Program-made: the position numbers and the translations under genes
NCBI GenBank assembly: GCA_011523785.1
Contig: WTFW01000077.1
Location: 1 to 38,600 of the forward strand
Reading direction: 5' to 3'
Source: Chloroflexota bacterium
GTDB lineage: Bacteria; Chloroflexota; UBA11872
Length of the DNA: 38,600 nt
Notes under the pieces: generated by a model
Databases searched by the model: none
Told to the model about the DNA's origin: nothing
Seen by the model: the letters and a program-made list of their open reading frames with translations, nothing else
In this document: one piece after another, positions 1 through 7,889 of the stretch
How the letters are laid out: every line of letters starts with the position of its first letter
Position numbering within the stretch: the stretch's first letter is position 1

Positions 1-140
1 AGCGGGTCAGGTCGTCGCGCAATTGGTCGATTTGCTCGGCGTCGACGCCGCGGCACGAATCGAGGTCGCCCTCGACCTGCTCCTGCGCCGCGGCGTCGAC
101 GCCGAGCAAATCGACCAATTGCGCGACGACCTGACCCGCT
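1..140. repeat. Perfect 54-bp inverted repeat at the window edge
   Basis: Bases 1-54 are the exact reverse complement of bases 87-140, with a 32-base spacer (55-86). No mismatch was found when the arms were compared base by base. The left arm starts at base 1, so the repeat may continue beyond the window. A perfect palindrome this long at a sequence end is a typical fold-back or assembly artefact, but a genuine cruciform-forming site cannot be excluded. The right arm leads into the downstream reading frame, so it is probably the authentic copy. Confidence 0.85.
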
Positions 141-265
141 TCCCAACCCACGTCCCCGGCGACTCCGAATCGCTGGTGGAACTGCCGCTCAGCGCTGAGC
201 TCGGCGGCGCCGACATGGAACGCCTGGCCTCTGCCCTGGTCCAGTTCGGACTCTCGCTCGCTTGA
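2..265 (+). CDS. Unknown protein, C-terminal fragment (5' end lies in the inverted repeat)
   Basis: A frame stays open from base 2 to a TGA at 263-265. The first ATG-like start is GTG/TTG inside the inverted repeat (about base 23). The reliable part, read from the right arm onward, contains RGVDAEQIDQLRDDL and ends in ERLASALVQFGLSLA. It looks helical and acidic, with no motif I recognise. The stop overlaps the TTG start of the following MFS gene (TTGA), which suggests translational coupling and supports a real gene ending here. The N-terminal portion may be artefactual. It could be the C-terminus of a regulator or an efflux partner, but nothing in the sequence decides this. Confidence 0.4.
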   Translation, partial: AGQVVAQLVDLLGVDAAARIEVALDLLLRRGVDAEQIDQLRDDLTRFPTHVPGDSESLVELPLSAELGGADMERLASALVQFGLSLA

Positions 266-1695
266 CCACTGCGGACCTCGACGACAACCCACAGCCGGCG
301 GTGGCCACCCGCTGGGCCACCATGGCCGTCGTCGCCAGCGGCGTCTTCATGGCCACGCTGGACGCCAGCATCGTAAACGTCTCCCTCCCCACCTTGGTCC
401 GCGAACTCGACGCCCCCTTCGACCGCGTCCAGTGGGTCACCTTGGCCTACGTCATCGCCATCACCAGCCTGCTCCTGCCCGCCGGCCGTCTGGCCCAGAT
501 GCGCGGCGCCAAGCGGCTCTACCTGTTCGGGTTCCTGATCTTCACCATCGGCTCCCTCCTCTGCGGCCTGGCCCCCAACGTCGGACTCCTCATCGCCTTC
601 CGCGTTGTCCAGGGCATCGGCGGCTCCATCGCCCAGGCCCTCGGCCCGGCCCTGGTGGTCTCCGCCTTCCCGCCCAGCGAACGCGGCAAAGCCATCGGCT
701 TCATCCTCTCGGCCGTATCCATCGGCCTCGTCAGCGGTCCCGTGGTGGGCGGCCTGATTCTGGGATCCCTGGGCTGGCCGTTCATCTTCCTGATAAACGT
801 TCCGATTGGCGTGGCGGCAATATCCCTGGGCGCTCGAATCCTGCCCGAGGGCGCACAGGGCACCGGCGGCCGCTTCGACCTGCGCGGAGCCGCATTTCTC
901 ACGATCGGCCTCACCCTGCTGGTCGTCGGCCTGAACCGCATCCAGACCCTGGGCCTCAGCTCACCCATCGTCATCCTGCTGGTCGCAACGGGCATTGCCC
1001 TGCTGCTCGCCTTTGGCTGGTGGCAAACCCGCACGCGCTGGCCCACCATCCAGCCGGCCATGTTCCGCGTGCCCGACTTCACCGCCTCGATGTTGGCCGG
1101 CTACCTCGCGTTCGCCGGCGCCGCCACCCAGATCCTGCTGCTGCCGTTCTACCTCCAGCGCGTCCTGGAGCTCCCGGTGCAGCAGGTCGGCCTCCTCATG
1201 GTCACGGTCCCGGCCCTCATGGGACTCCTCGGCACCCCCGCCGGAATACTGGCCGATCGCACGAGCTCGCGAACCGTCGGCGCCCTCGGCATCGGCCTCG
1301 TCGCCGTAGGCCTCGCGCTGCTGACCACGCTGTCGGCCGACACCTCACCCTGGGCCGTAGTCCCCCGCCTTGCCGTCATCGGCATCGGCATGGCCATGTT
1401 CAACAGCGGCAACGCCAGCATGCTTATGGGCTCCGCCGCCGCCGAGCATCGCAACCAGGCCAGCGCCGTCCTGGCGCTGGCCCGCAACATGGCCCAGGCC
1501 ACCGGCCAGGCCCTCTGGGGCACTATCTGGGCCTCGATCGTGGTGCTGCAACTTGGCGTTCCCGGCCCGGACGCCGCCGCCGGCCCCGACACAGTCAGCG
1601 CCTTCCGAATCGTCTTCGGCGCCGCCGGCGCCGTCGTGCTCCTGGGAGTCGTCGTAACTGTCGCGCCGCTGCTGGCTTCGAGACCTGAGCGCTAA
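262..1695 (+). CDS. MFS drug-efflux transporter, DHA2 (EmrB/QacA) family
   Basis: The 477-residue hydrophobic protein is predicted to sit in the inner membrane and export drugs or amphiphiles by proton antiport. TM1 carries the DHA2-type segment ATLDASIVNVSLPTL. A motif-A-like loop GRLAQMRGAKRL follows TM2, RVVQGIGGS lies in TM4, and the antiporter motif C appears in TM5 as GLVSGPVVGG. Length and hydrophobic spacing fit a 14-helix transporter. The start taken here is TTG at 262, overlapping the preceding stop. An ATG at 322 (residue 21), just before the first helix, is an alternative. The substrate cannot be told from sequence. The gene converges with the unknown gene downstream, their stop codons overlapping by four bases. 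Confidence 0.85.
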   Translation: MTTADLDDNPQPAVATRWATMAVVASGVFMATLDASIVNVSLPTLVRELDAPFDRVQWVTLAYVIAITSLLLPAGRLAQMRGAKRLYLFGFLIFTIGSLLCGLAPNVGLLIAFRVVQGIGGSIAQALGPALVVSAFPPSERGKAIGFILSAVSIGLVSGPVVGGLILGSLGWPFIFLINVPIGVAAISLGARILPEGAQGTGGRFDLRGAAFLTIGLTLLVVGLNRIQTLGLSSPIVILLVATGIALLLAFGWWQTRTRWPTIQPAMFRVPDFTASMLAGYLAFAGAATQILLLPFYLQRVLELPVQQVGLLMVTVPALMGLLGTPAGILADRTSSRTVGALGIGLVAVGLALLTTLSADTSPWAVVPRLAVIGIGMAMFNSGNASMLMGSAAAEHRNQASAVLALARNMAQATGQALWGTIWASIVVLQLGVPGPDAAAGPDTVSAFRIVFGAAGAVVLLGVVVTVAPLLASRPER

Positions 1696-2483
1696 AAATG
1701 TCGGCGCAAGTCGACAATCGGTACGTCAGCCGAAGCCTCTGGCATCTCCTGTGGCGCCGCACCGGGACGCAGCGGGTCCGGCGACTCGTCGGATCCAACG
1801 CCGCGCAGACGCTGGAGCAGCGCGATGCCCTTCCGCGTATCGCTTGCAATCCGCGCCGGAACCTGCGTCCGCAGCCGCAACCGAAAGCACCAGTACGTAA
1901 AGTCCTTCCAGTCAGCCCAGCGCACCCGACCCTCGTCCTTCAGTCCGCGCCCGGCCCGATAGGCCGCCAGCAGTTCGTCAAGCGTCGTGCCGTAGACCAC
2001 CTGGTACACATCCACAGCCCCCCGATCCAGCGGATGGCCCTTCCCCACCTCCAGTTCAACCGCATGCACCACGGCTTCCTCGACATCGACTCCATAGAAG
2101 TAGTTCAAGTGAGCATTGAAACGGGCCGTTCCCAAGGCGCCGGCGAACGCATCGCCGGAAACATGAACCGGCGGCCGCCCATGAAACCGAAGCTCGTTCC
2201 GCTCCGCCCTCGGCACTGCGTCCCGCCGGGTACTGGCGATGCGGTCGATGAGGAGCACCAGGTCCAACGCCTCGCGAGCGACGAGGTAGGTGAGACGACG
2301 CCCATGGTGGACTTCATCCGCCAGTCGCCATTGACCGCATGCCCGCAGCGCCGCCAGAAACCAATGGGTTCCGGCCTCGAGCTCCGCCTCGAAACGGCGC
2401 AGCGGATCGGCCGCCGCTTCGAGCGCTTCGTCCGGCGCGACAATGATCGGCTCCAGCGGTTGGTCCGACAGCGGGTAATCCGT
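1692..2483 (-). CDS. Unknown conserved-looking protein with problematic 5' end
   Basis: On the minus strand the frame is open from a TGA at 2484-2486 down to TAG at 1692-1694. The first ordinary start codon is only a TTG at 2267, giving 191 residues. The roughly 70 codons upstream of it also read as a plausible protein (for example THWFLAALRACGQWRLADEVHH). The translation is rich in aromatics in its second half (WADWKDFTYWCFRLRLR), not in low-complexity Arg/Pro as expected of a shadow frame. An ATG at 2487-2485 is out of frame by one base and would give MTDYPLSDQ if one A were dropped, so a frameshift or sequencing error at the start is likely. I do not recognise the family. An overlapping plus-strand ORF (1698-2570) is Arg/Pro-rich and probably spurious. 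Confidence 0.6.
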   Translation of the reverse strand, partial: TDYPLSDQPLEPIIVAPDEALEAAADPLRRFEAELEAGTHWFLAALRACGQWRLADEVHHGRRLTYLVAREALDLVLLIDRIASTRRDAVPRAERNELRFHGRPPVHVSGDAFAGALGTARFNAHLNYFYGVDVEEAVVHAVELEVGKGHPLDRGAVDVYQVVYGTTLDELLAAYRAGRGLKDEGRVRWADWKDFTYWCFRLRLRTQVPARIASDTRKGIALLQRLRGVGSDESPDPLRPGAAPQEMPEASADVPIVDLRRHF

Positions 2484-2547
2484 TCATGCCTGCACCCCGG
2501 CGTACCATGCATTGTGCTCTTCCGCCGCGATCGGCATCGAATCACGC

Positions 2548-2970
2548 ATGCGCTACCGGATCCACTGTGACGGCGCCAGCCGGGGCAACCCAGGCGAAGC
2601 CGCGGCAGGCGTCGTGATCTACGACGCCATTGGGACCATCGCCGGGCGAATCGCGGTGCGCCTGGGTGTGATGACGAACAACCAGGCGGAATACCACGCG
2701 GTGCTGGCCGGCATGCGACTGGTTGAGCAACTTCGGCCAAGCGCCATCGAGTTTCGGCTCGACAGCGAGTTGGCGGTCCAGCAGCTGTCTGGGGCCTGGA
2801 AGATCAAGAACACCAGGCTGCGCGACCTCGCGGCCCGCGTGCACGCAGCCGCTCCGGCGGGCGTGCCCGTGAGCTACGTGCACCTCGGGCGGTCCGAAAA
2901 CTCGCTCGCTGACCGGCTGGCGAACTGGGCCCTCGACCGCACCTCCCCGGACACCGCGAACGGGTTCTAG
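2548..2970 (+). CDS. RNase HI-like protein
   Basis: The 140-residue protein has the RNase H fold and is expected to cleave the RNA strand of RNA-DNA hybrids in the cytoplasm. The opening motif IHCDGASRGNPG carries the first catalytic Asp (residue 8). NNQAEYHAVLAGM supplies the Glu and RLDSELAVQQLSG the second Asp. NSLADRLANWALD near the C-terminus supplies the last Asp, completing a DEDD set. The ATG at 2548 is preferred because it precedes the first strand directly. A GTG at 2512 would add twelve residues of no evident function. The compact form resembles the Actinobacteria/Chloroflexi-type RNase HI proteins more than E. coli RnhA. It stands alone between a minus-strand gene and the mraZ promoter region. 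Confidence 0.88.
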   Translation: MRYRIHCDGASRGNPGEAAAGVVIYDAIGTIAGRIAVRLGVMTNNQAEYHAVLAGMRLVEQLRPSAIEFRLDSELAVQQLSGAWKIKNTRLRDLAARVHAAAPAGVPVSYVHLGRSENSLADRLANWALDRTSPDTANGF

Positions 2971-3014
2971 ACACCGCTCACGCCGGACCATCGAGCCGCC
3001 GCCGAAAAATCCCC

Positions 3015-3127
3015 GTGGGGATCGGTGGTTTGTTGTTGACACGCGGTGGGGAATATGCTTCACTATTACGGCCAAATGACCACAGATGTGGTGATTGGTG
3101 GGTTGTTGTGGGGAACAAAGGGGTAGG
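3015..3127 (+). promoter_or_regulatory. Two 10-bp-phased MraZ-type operator arrays with promoter
   Basis: The proximal array has GTGG-type repeats starting at 3088 (GTGGTGATTG), 3098 (GTGGGTTGTT), 3108 (GTGGGGAACA) and a degenerate unit at 3118 (AAGGGGTAGG), exactly 10 bp apart, just before mraZ. This matches the MraZ-binding repeat architecture known from other bacteria, three or more TGGG-like boxes with one helical turn spacing. A second, distal array begins at 3015 (GTGGGGATCG) and 3025 (GTGGTTTGTT), with a weak unit at 3035 and a shifted GGTGGGG at 3045. It spans a candidate -35 TTGACA at 3036-3041. No convincing -10 at ideal spacing was found. MraZ autorepression of the dcw block is inferred. 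Confidence 0.75.
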
Positions 3128-3147
3128 CTTCGGCCGAAATACGGGGC

Positions 3148-3594
3148 ATGGCCAGCTTCAAGGGGACCTATGTCCACCAGTTGGACGCCAAGGCGCGCCT
3201 TGCGTTTCCCAGTCGGCTTCGCGCCCAGATTCCGGAGGGGGGCACATTGACCGTCAGCGCCGAGAATTGTCTGACGTTCTATCCATCCGCCCTGTGGATC
3301 GACGTGGAGCACGAGTTGGGCAGGCTGGATCCCCTGAATCCCGACGCTCGCGATACCAAACGACAAATCTTCGGATCCGCCGAGGATGTGAAATTCGACA
3401 AACAAGGTCGGATTCCGATTCCCATCCACCTACGCGACCACGCGGGACTGACCAAGGAAGTGGTCGTCATGGGCGTGGGTGACGTGATTGAACTATGGGA
3501 CGCAACGGCCTGGCAGAAGCGCCACGTCCGCATCGCCGCCGATGCGTCCGACATCATGCGGCGCGCCCGCGGAGGCGTACCGCTCTCTCCTTAG
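3148..3594 (+). CDS. mraZ: Transcriptional regulator MraZ
   Basis: The 148-residue protein carries two SpoVT/AbrB-like swapped-hairpin domains, each with the DxxxR signature: DAKARL near residue 14 and DKQGRI near residue 93. MraZ forms a ring oligomer that binds phased TGGG repeats upstream of its own gene and typically represses the division and cell-wall cluster. Such phased repeats are present immediately upstream (3088-3127), supporting the assignment. The first motif has Ala where Gly is usual (DxKGR). It is the first gene of the dcw block. A strong hairpin separates it from rsmH, so its expression may be partly uncoupled from the rest. Confidence 0.96.
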   Translation: MASFKGTYVHQLDAKARLAFPSRLRAQIPEGGTLTVSAENCLTFYPSALWIDVEHELGRLDPLNPDARDTKRQIFGSAEDVKFDKQGRIPIPIHLRDHAGLTKEVVVMGVGDVIELWDATAWQKRHVRIAADASDIMRRARGGVPLSP

Positions 3595-3601
3595 GGTGTT
3601 C

Positions 3602-3637
3602 TGTGTGGGGCGCGGCGCCTCCCCCGCGCCCCACACA
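3602..3637 (+). terminator. Stable 14-bp hairpin between mraZ and rsmH (attenuator candidate)
   Basis: Bases 3602-3615 pair perfectly with 3624-3637 around an 8-base loop (3616-3623). The stem is nearly all G-C. It lies between the mraZ stop (3594) and the rsmH ATG (3649). No T-tract follows, so it is not a textbook intrinsic terminator. It could attenuate readthrough, stop RNA decay or mask the rsmH ribosome-binding site. No obvious Shine-Dalgarno is visible in the twelve bases between the stem and the ATG. Confidence 0.6.
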
Positions 3638-3648
3638 CACCGAATCCC

Positions 3649-4521
3649 ATGACCACCGGGCCCAGTCGGCACGAGCCTGTGCTTGTGGAAGCCGTGGTCG
3701 AGGCGCTGCGGCCATGCCTGGACGGGCTTGTCGTGGATGGGACAGCCGGACTCGGCGGTCACACGCAAGCCCTGCTAGACGCCGGGGCCGCGCGAGTGAT
3801 TGCGATCGACCTCGACCCGGACGCCGTGCGCTGGCTGGCCAGGCGTTTTCAGGGCGATTCTCGAGTCCAGCCCGTACATGCCAGCTATGCGGACCTGCCG
3901 GGACTACTTGGGGCCAAACGCCCAGCGGGTGTCCTCCTGGACCTTGGGGTGTCATCGCGCCAGCTGGAGACAGCGGATCGTGGTTTTTCGTTTCGACTGG
4001 AGGGTCCGCTGGACATGCGGTTTGACTCAACGTCCGGCGCGCCGGCCGCGCGGTTGGTGAATCGTCTTCCCGAAGCTGACTTGGCTGCGCTACTTCGCAA
4101 ATATGGCGAGGAGCGCCGCGCGCGCGCGGTCGCACGTCGGATTGTGGCAAGACGCCCGCTCGAATCCACGACTGAGCTCGCCCGGGTCGTGGCAGGGGCA
4201 TTTCCCCGGCGACAACGCCTTCACCCCGCCACACGGACGTTTCAAGCCCTACGTATTGCAACGAATGAAGAACTGGAGGTTTTGCGCGAAGGGCTGGCCA
4301 AAGCACACCGCGCATTGCGTGAGCACGGCCGGCTTGCGGTGATCGCCTTCCACAGCCTGGAGGATCGGGTTGTAAAGCAGACGTTTCGCACGTGGGCGCG
4401 CAATGGTGACGGAGAGGTTTTGACTCGACGCCCTGTCCGACCCGGCCGATCGGAATCTCGGCGAAACCCGCGTGCACGGAGTGCTCGGCTCCGCGTCCTT
4501 GCCAAGGCGAAGGGCGACTGA
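3649..4521 (+). CDS. rsmH: 16S rRNA (cytosine-1402-N4)-methyltransferase RsmH
   Basis: The 290-residue protein methylates N4 of C1402 in 16S rRNA using S-adenosylmethionine, tuning decoding at the ribosomal P site. The SAM-binding core is VDGTAGLGGHTQ (about residues 29-40), followed by IAIDLDPDAV. The family motifs LDLGVSSRQL, DRGFSF and LDMRFD come next. The C-terminal half has TRTFQALRIATNEEL and VIAFHSLEDRVVK. Length is slightly shorter than E. coli RsmH (313) but all signature blocks are present. It follows mraZ as in most dcw clusters. Its TGA stop overlaps the ATG of the ftsL-like gene by one base. Confidence 0.96.
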   Translation: MTTGPSRHEPVLVEAVVEALRPCLDGLVVDGTAGLGGHTQALLDAGAARVIAIDLDPDAVRWLARRFQGDSRVQPVHASYADLPGLLGAKRPAGVLLDLGVSSRQLETADRGFSFRLEGPLDMRFDSTSGAPAARLVNRLPEADLAALLRKYGEERRARAVARRIVARRPLESTTELARVVAGAFPRRQRLHPATRTFQALRIATNEELEVLREGLAKAHRALREHGRLAVIAFHSLEDRVVKQTFRTWARNGDGEVLTRRPVRPGRSESRRNPRARSARLRVLAKAKGD

Positions 4522-4985
4522 TGGCCCTTCGGCAAGAGCCATTGCTTCGCGACACGGCCTGGGTCGTGCGGGCCAGCCGGTGGCTGCCAACTGCCATCCC
4601 GCTATCACGACTCGTTCTGGTGATCATTGTCGCGGCGTTTGTGCTCGCCATGGTGTGGGTTCAACAAACCCAGACATTGGTGCGCCTGGGCGGCGAGATC
4701 CAGCGACTGGAGCGTCGGCTCGAATCGGTCGTCCTAGAACGGCAGCAAGTCCTTGCGGAATTGGCCGTTCATAACGACCTCTCGCGGGTGCAGCGCATTG
4801 CGTACACCGAACTTGAGATGCGGGAGCCGCGCAGACCTGTCTTCGCCCGAGCACAGCCGCTTCCCCCGGGTGTTTCGTTTGATTTGCCGCTATGGGCCGC
4901 GCCAACGCAGCCGCTCGCGGAGTACCCGTGGTGGGAAGCTCTGACTCGAGAGATCAGTGCGCGAATCTCACGGCTCGCAGAATAG
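4521..4985 (+). CDS. ftsL: FtsL/FtsB-like division membrane protein
   Basis: The 154-residue bitopic protein has a short cytoplasmic N-terminus, one transmembrane helix (about residues 30-50, LVLVIIVAAFVLAMVWV) and an external coiled coil (QRLERRLESVVLERQQVLAELA), then the YTELEMREPRRPVF segment typical of FtsL/FtsB-like septum proteins. A proline-rich tail without known motif follows. FtsL-type proteins bridge FtsQ and the FtsWI synthase in the divisome. FtsL and FtsB are hard to tell apart at this similarity. The position between rsmH and ftsI favours FtsL. The 3' end overlaps ftsI by 29 bases. Confidence 0.82.
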   Translation: MALRQEPLLRDTAWVVRASRWLPTAIPLSRLVLVIIVAAFVLAMVWVQQTQTLVRLGGEIQRLERRLESVVLERQQVLAELAVHNDLSRVQRIAYTELEMREPRRPVFARAQPLPPGVSFDLPLWAAPTQPLAEYPWWEALTREISARISRLAE

Positions 4986-6750
4986 GCCCCGGGCGCCCGA
5001 CGACCGGGGCGAACCGCCAGACCCATCGCGGCGGCTAGTGGTCATGCTCGCCGGTGCCGTGGCCTCAGCCGGCGTTCTGGGGTGGCGCCTGTTCGACTGG
5101 CATGTGCAGCAGTCCGCCGAACTTTCGGCCCGCGGCGCCAGCTCACTACTCACACGCAGTGAGATCACCCCTCGACGCGGCAGCATTCTTGACCGCGACG
5201 ATGATGTCTTAGCCATAAGTCGAGGCGCGGTGCGGGTGGTTGCGGACCCACTGACGATTCACGAATCGTCCGATCCCTTCGAGGTTGCCGACCGTTTGAG
5301 CGGCATTCTGAATTTGGATCCGGCTAGCGTGGCTGAACGCCTGGGCAACCCAAACCTGCGGTACTCGGAAATCGCACGAGGCCTTGTCGATGAGCCGGCA
5401 AGGGCGATTGCGGAGGGAATCCAGGACGGGCAGTTGCCTGGTGTACGCCTGGATCCTGATCGCGTTCGCGTCTATCCCAATCAGGAACTTGCGGCACATG
5501 TTCTGGGATTCGTCGGTGAGGGCGCCGAACGCCCGGGTGACATTGTGGGTCAGGCCGGAGTCGAAGCCTGGTACAACGACATATTGGGCGGGCAATCCGG
5601 ACTCGTGAGTTCGGACATCGACCGCCTCGGCCGCCGAATCCCAATCGGCCGGTATGCGCTTCAGCCTCCGCGGCACGGAGGGCATGTGTCACTCTCGATC
5701 GATCGCACGATTCAGCACATTGCCGAGCAGGAACTAGAAGCGGCAATTGAACAGTTCGGTGCAACTGCTGGCACCATTCTCATCACCAATCCTCGAACAG
5801 GCGAAGTGTTGGGCCTCGCCAACCGCCCGACTTACGATCCGGGCCGCGTCCACACTTATCGCGAGTTCGGCCCCGAGTTCGCGAATCGCGCGTGCAACCT
5901 CATCTATGAGCCGGGGAGCACGTTCAAGCTGATAACGATGGCCACTGGACTCGACGTCGGAGCAATACGACCCGAGACCACACACAACCTACCCGGAACC
6001 GTTGACTACTTCGGTCAGGAGTTTAAGAACTGGGACGAGCGAACGTACCCAGAGCAGACGATGGTCAGCGTGCTGCAGCACTCCAGCAACACTGGGACTA
6101 TCTTCGTGGCCGACACCGTCGGTGCCAACACGTTCTACGAGTACATCACGCGATTCGGCTTTGGCGCACGAACCGGGGTCGATATGGCAGGCGAAGTGCC
6201 TGGCATTGTCCGGCGGCGTGGAGATCAGGGCTGGTTTCTGCCGGACTTAGCCTCCAATTCGTTTGGCCAGGGAATATCCGTCACGCCGCTGCAGCTGGCA
6301 ACCGCCGTCGGCGCCATCGCGAACGACGGTGTGATGATGCGGCCCCACGTCGCCCGATCGGTGACGCACGCCGACGGAAGCCGAGAGACGATCGAGTCGG
6401 AACCGATACGTCGCGTCGTTTCGCGGGAAACAGCCCAGACTCTGATCAAGATGATGGAGGCTGCAGAGTCGGGCGTGCTGGAAAACCTCGCCCGCGTGCC
6501 AGGCTACCGAACCGCAGGCAAGACTGGTACGTCCGAGATCGCATCGAGTGGCCGATTTCTGGAGGACACGTCGATTGCGTCGTATATCGGCTTTGGGCCT
6601 TTAGAGCTCCCACAGGTACTGACGCTCGTAGTCATCGAGCGACCGCAAGCCGCCTTTTTTGGCGCATATGTAGCGTCTCCCACGTTCGCGAGAGTGATGA
6701 GTCGGGTATTCGCACACCTTCGTGTGCCTCCGCGCATAACTCAGTCGTGA
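4957..6750 (+). CDS. ftsI: Class B penicillin-binding protein, FtsI/PBP2-type
   Basis: The 597-residue septal transpeptidase is anchored by one N-terminal helix (about residues 28-48) and crosslinks peptidoglycan in the periplasmic or external space. After the helix comes the PBP dimerisation domain, opening with TPRRGSILDRDDDVLA. The transpeptidase domain has all three active-site motifs: STFK with nucleophile Ser321, SSN at 376-378 and KTGTS from Lys522. No PASTA repeats follow, unlike Firmicute or actinobacterial SpoVD/PBP2x-type relatives. The GTG start at 4957 lies inside the ftsL-like gene. An ATG at 5044 is possible but would remove the cytoplasmic tail. The TGA overlaps the GTG start of ftsW by four bases. 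Confidence 0.95.
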   Translation: MRESHGSQNRPRAPDDRGEPPDPSRRLVVMLAGAVASAGVLGWRLFDWHVQQSAELSARGASSLLTRSEITPRRGSILDRDDDVLAISRGAVRVVADPLTIHESSDPFEVADRLSGILNLDPASVAERLGNPNLRYSEIARGLVDEPARAIAEGIQDGQLPGVRLDPDRVRVYPNQELAAHVLGFVGEGAERPGDIVGQAGVEAWYNDILGGQSGLVSSDIDRLGRRIPIGRYALQPPRHGGHVSLSIDRTIQHIAEQELEAAIEQFGATAGTILITNPRTGEVLGLANRPTYDPGRVHTYREFGPEFANRACNLIYEPGSTFKLITMATGLDVGAIRPETTHNLPGTVDYFGQEFKNWDERTYPEQTMVSVLQHSSNTGTIFVADTVGANTFYEYITRFGFGARTGVDMAGEVPGIVRRRGDQGWFLPDLASNSFGQGISVTPLQLATAVGAIANDGVMMRPHVARSVTHADGSRETIESEPIRRVVSRETAQTLIKMMEAAESGVLENLARVPGYRTAGKTGTSEIASSGRFLEDTSIASYIGFGPLELPQVLTLVVIERPQAAFFGAYVASPTFARVMSRVFAHLRVPPRITQS

Positions 6751-7889
6751 GCGCGCGCGCAGGTCAGTGGATTGGCGGACGGCTACCCAGTTGGCCTGCG
6801 CGAGATCCCTATCTGCTGCTTTTGACATTCATCCTGCCACTCGGGGGCGTTGTCCTGGTGGCGAGTGCGCGGGTGCCAGTCGTGCTGGCCGGAGACTCAG
6901 TCTTTGAACGTGTCTCGGTTCAGCAGATGGTTCTGGCTGGTGTCGGCGTTGTGCTGGCACTGGGACTGAGCGCGGTCAATTACCGCAGGTACGTCAGAAT
7001 CGCGCCGTTTGGCTTGGCTGGCGCGTTGATTGCCCTGGTGGGCGTGCTCTTCGTTGAAGACGCGACAAGTCTCTTCGCAGCACGACGCTGGTTTCGCGTG
7101 GGGGGGCTCACGTTGCAGCCCAGCGAGTTTGCGAAAGTAGCCATGGTAGTGATGTTGGCCGCGCTCGCACAGCACTATGGCGGCCGAATCCGCGAGATTC
7201 GCGTCTCCATTCTCGTTATGGGCGGGGTCGTTGCCGTCGTCGTGCTCCCGATTGTCCTGGAGCCGGACTTGGGCGCTGCGATCACCATCGCATTCGTTGG
7301 CTTTGCAATGATCTTTGCAGCGGGCGCCCGCCTTTGGCACCTGCTCTTGGGCTTTGCGTCGCTGGTACCCGTGGCGCTGATCTCCATCTCGCAGAACGCC
7401 TATCAGCGCGAACGCCTTTTCACGTTTCTCAGCGGCGATCCAGACGTAGCGCGCACTGGATACCAAGCCGCCCAAGCACAGATCGCTATGGGGTCAGGCG
7501 GCATTACGGGTCGCGGGCTTGGTCTGGGCACACAGAAGTTTCGGCTGCCGATTCCGGACTCTGATGCTGTATTCGCAGTTCTGGGCGAGGAGTTTGGTTT
7601 TGTGGGCACCGGGCTGGTCCTGGTGCTGTTTCTGGCGCTGTTTGTGCGTGGGATTCAGATTGCGGCGGCAACCGATGACGTATTCGGCCGCCTCTTGGCC
7701 ATTGGCATCGTGACGCAACTCTGCTTCCAAGCGTTCGTCAATATGGCTGTTGTGACCGGACTGACGCCAGTGACGGGAATCACGCTTCCTTTCATTAGCC
7801 GTGGCGGCTCATCTCTGCTCGCATCCATGATCCTGATGGGCATCTTGATGAACGTCGCTCGACAGTCCGACCTGGGACGAAGCGAATGA
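6747..7889 (+). CDS. ftsW: SEDS-family septal glycosyltransferase FtsW
   Basis: The 380-residue polytopic protein, with about ten hydrophobic helices, is the peptidoglycan polymerase partner of the preceding class B PBP. SEDS signatures include AARRWFRVGGLTLQPSEFAK (about residues 111-130), VLEPDLGAA around residue 170 and the C-terminal NMAVVTGLTPVTGITLPFIS block. The GTG start overlaps the ftsI stop and the 3' end overlaps murG (ATGA), so FtsI and FtsW are likely co-translated at matched levels. RodA is the alternative name by homology. The position next to ftsI and murG favours FtsW. Confidence 0.95.
   Translation: MSARAGQWIGGRLPSWPARDPYLLLLTFILPLGGVVLVASARVPVVLAGDSVFERVSVQQMVLAGVGVVLALGLSAVNYRRYVRIAPFGLAGALIALVGVLFVEDATSLFAARRWFRVGGLTLQPSEFAKVAMVVMLAALAQHYGGRIREIRVSILVMGGVVAVVVLPIVLEPDLGAAITIAFVGFAMIFAAGARLWHLLLGFASLVPVALISISQNAYQRERLFTFLSGDPDVARTGYQAAQAQIAMGSGGITGRGLGLGTQKFRLPIPDSDAVFAVLGEEFGFVGTGLVLVLFLALFVRGIQIAAATDDVFGRLLAIGIVTQLCFQAFVNMAVVTGLTPVTGITLPFISRGGSSLLASMILMGILMNVARQSDLGRSE

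Noticed and set aside
432-1688. Plus-strand ORF of 418 codons inside the MFS gene
   Set aside because: Arg/Pro/His-rich out-of-frame translation of GC-rich coding DNA; the MFS frame has clear motifs.
1698-2570. Long plus-strand ORF (290 codons) opposite the unknown minus-strand gene
   Set aside because: Its translation is Arg/Pro/Gln-rich without fold-like pattern and overlaps both the minus-strand gene and the RNase HI start. The minus-strand reading has better protein character.
2542-3429. Minus-strand ORF of 295 codons across RNase HI and mraZ
   Set aside because: It is antisense to two clearly recognised genes and to the MraZ operator region, so it is a shadow frame.
3554-4651. Minus-strand ORF of 365 codons opposite rsmH
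   Set aside because: Antisense to rsmH, which has all family motifs; low-complexity translation.
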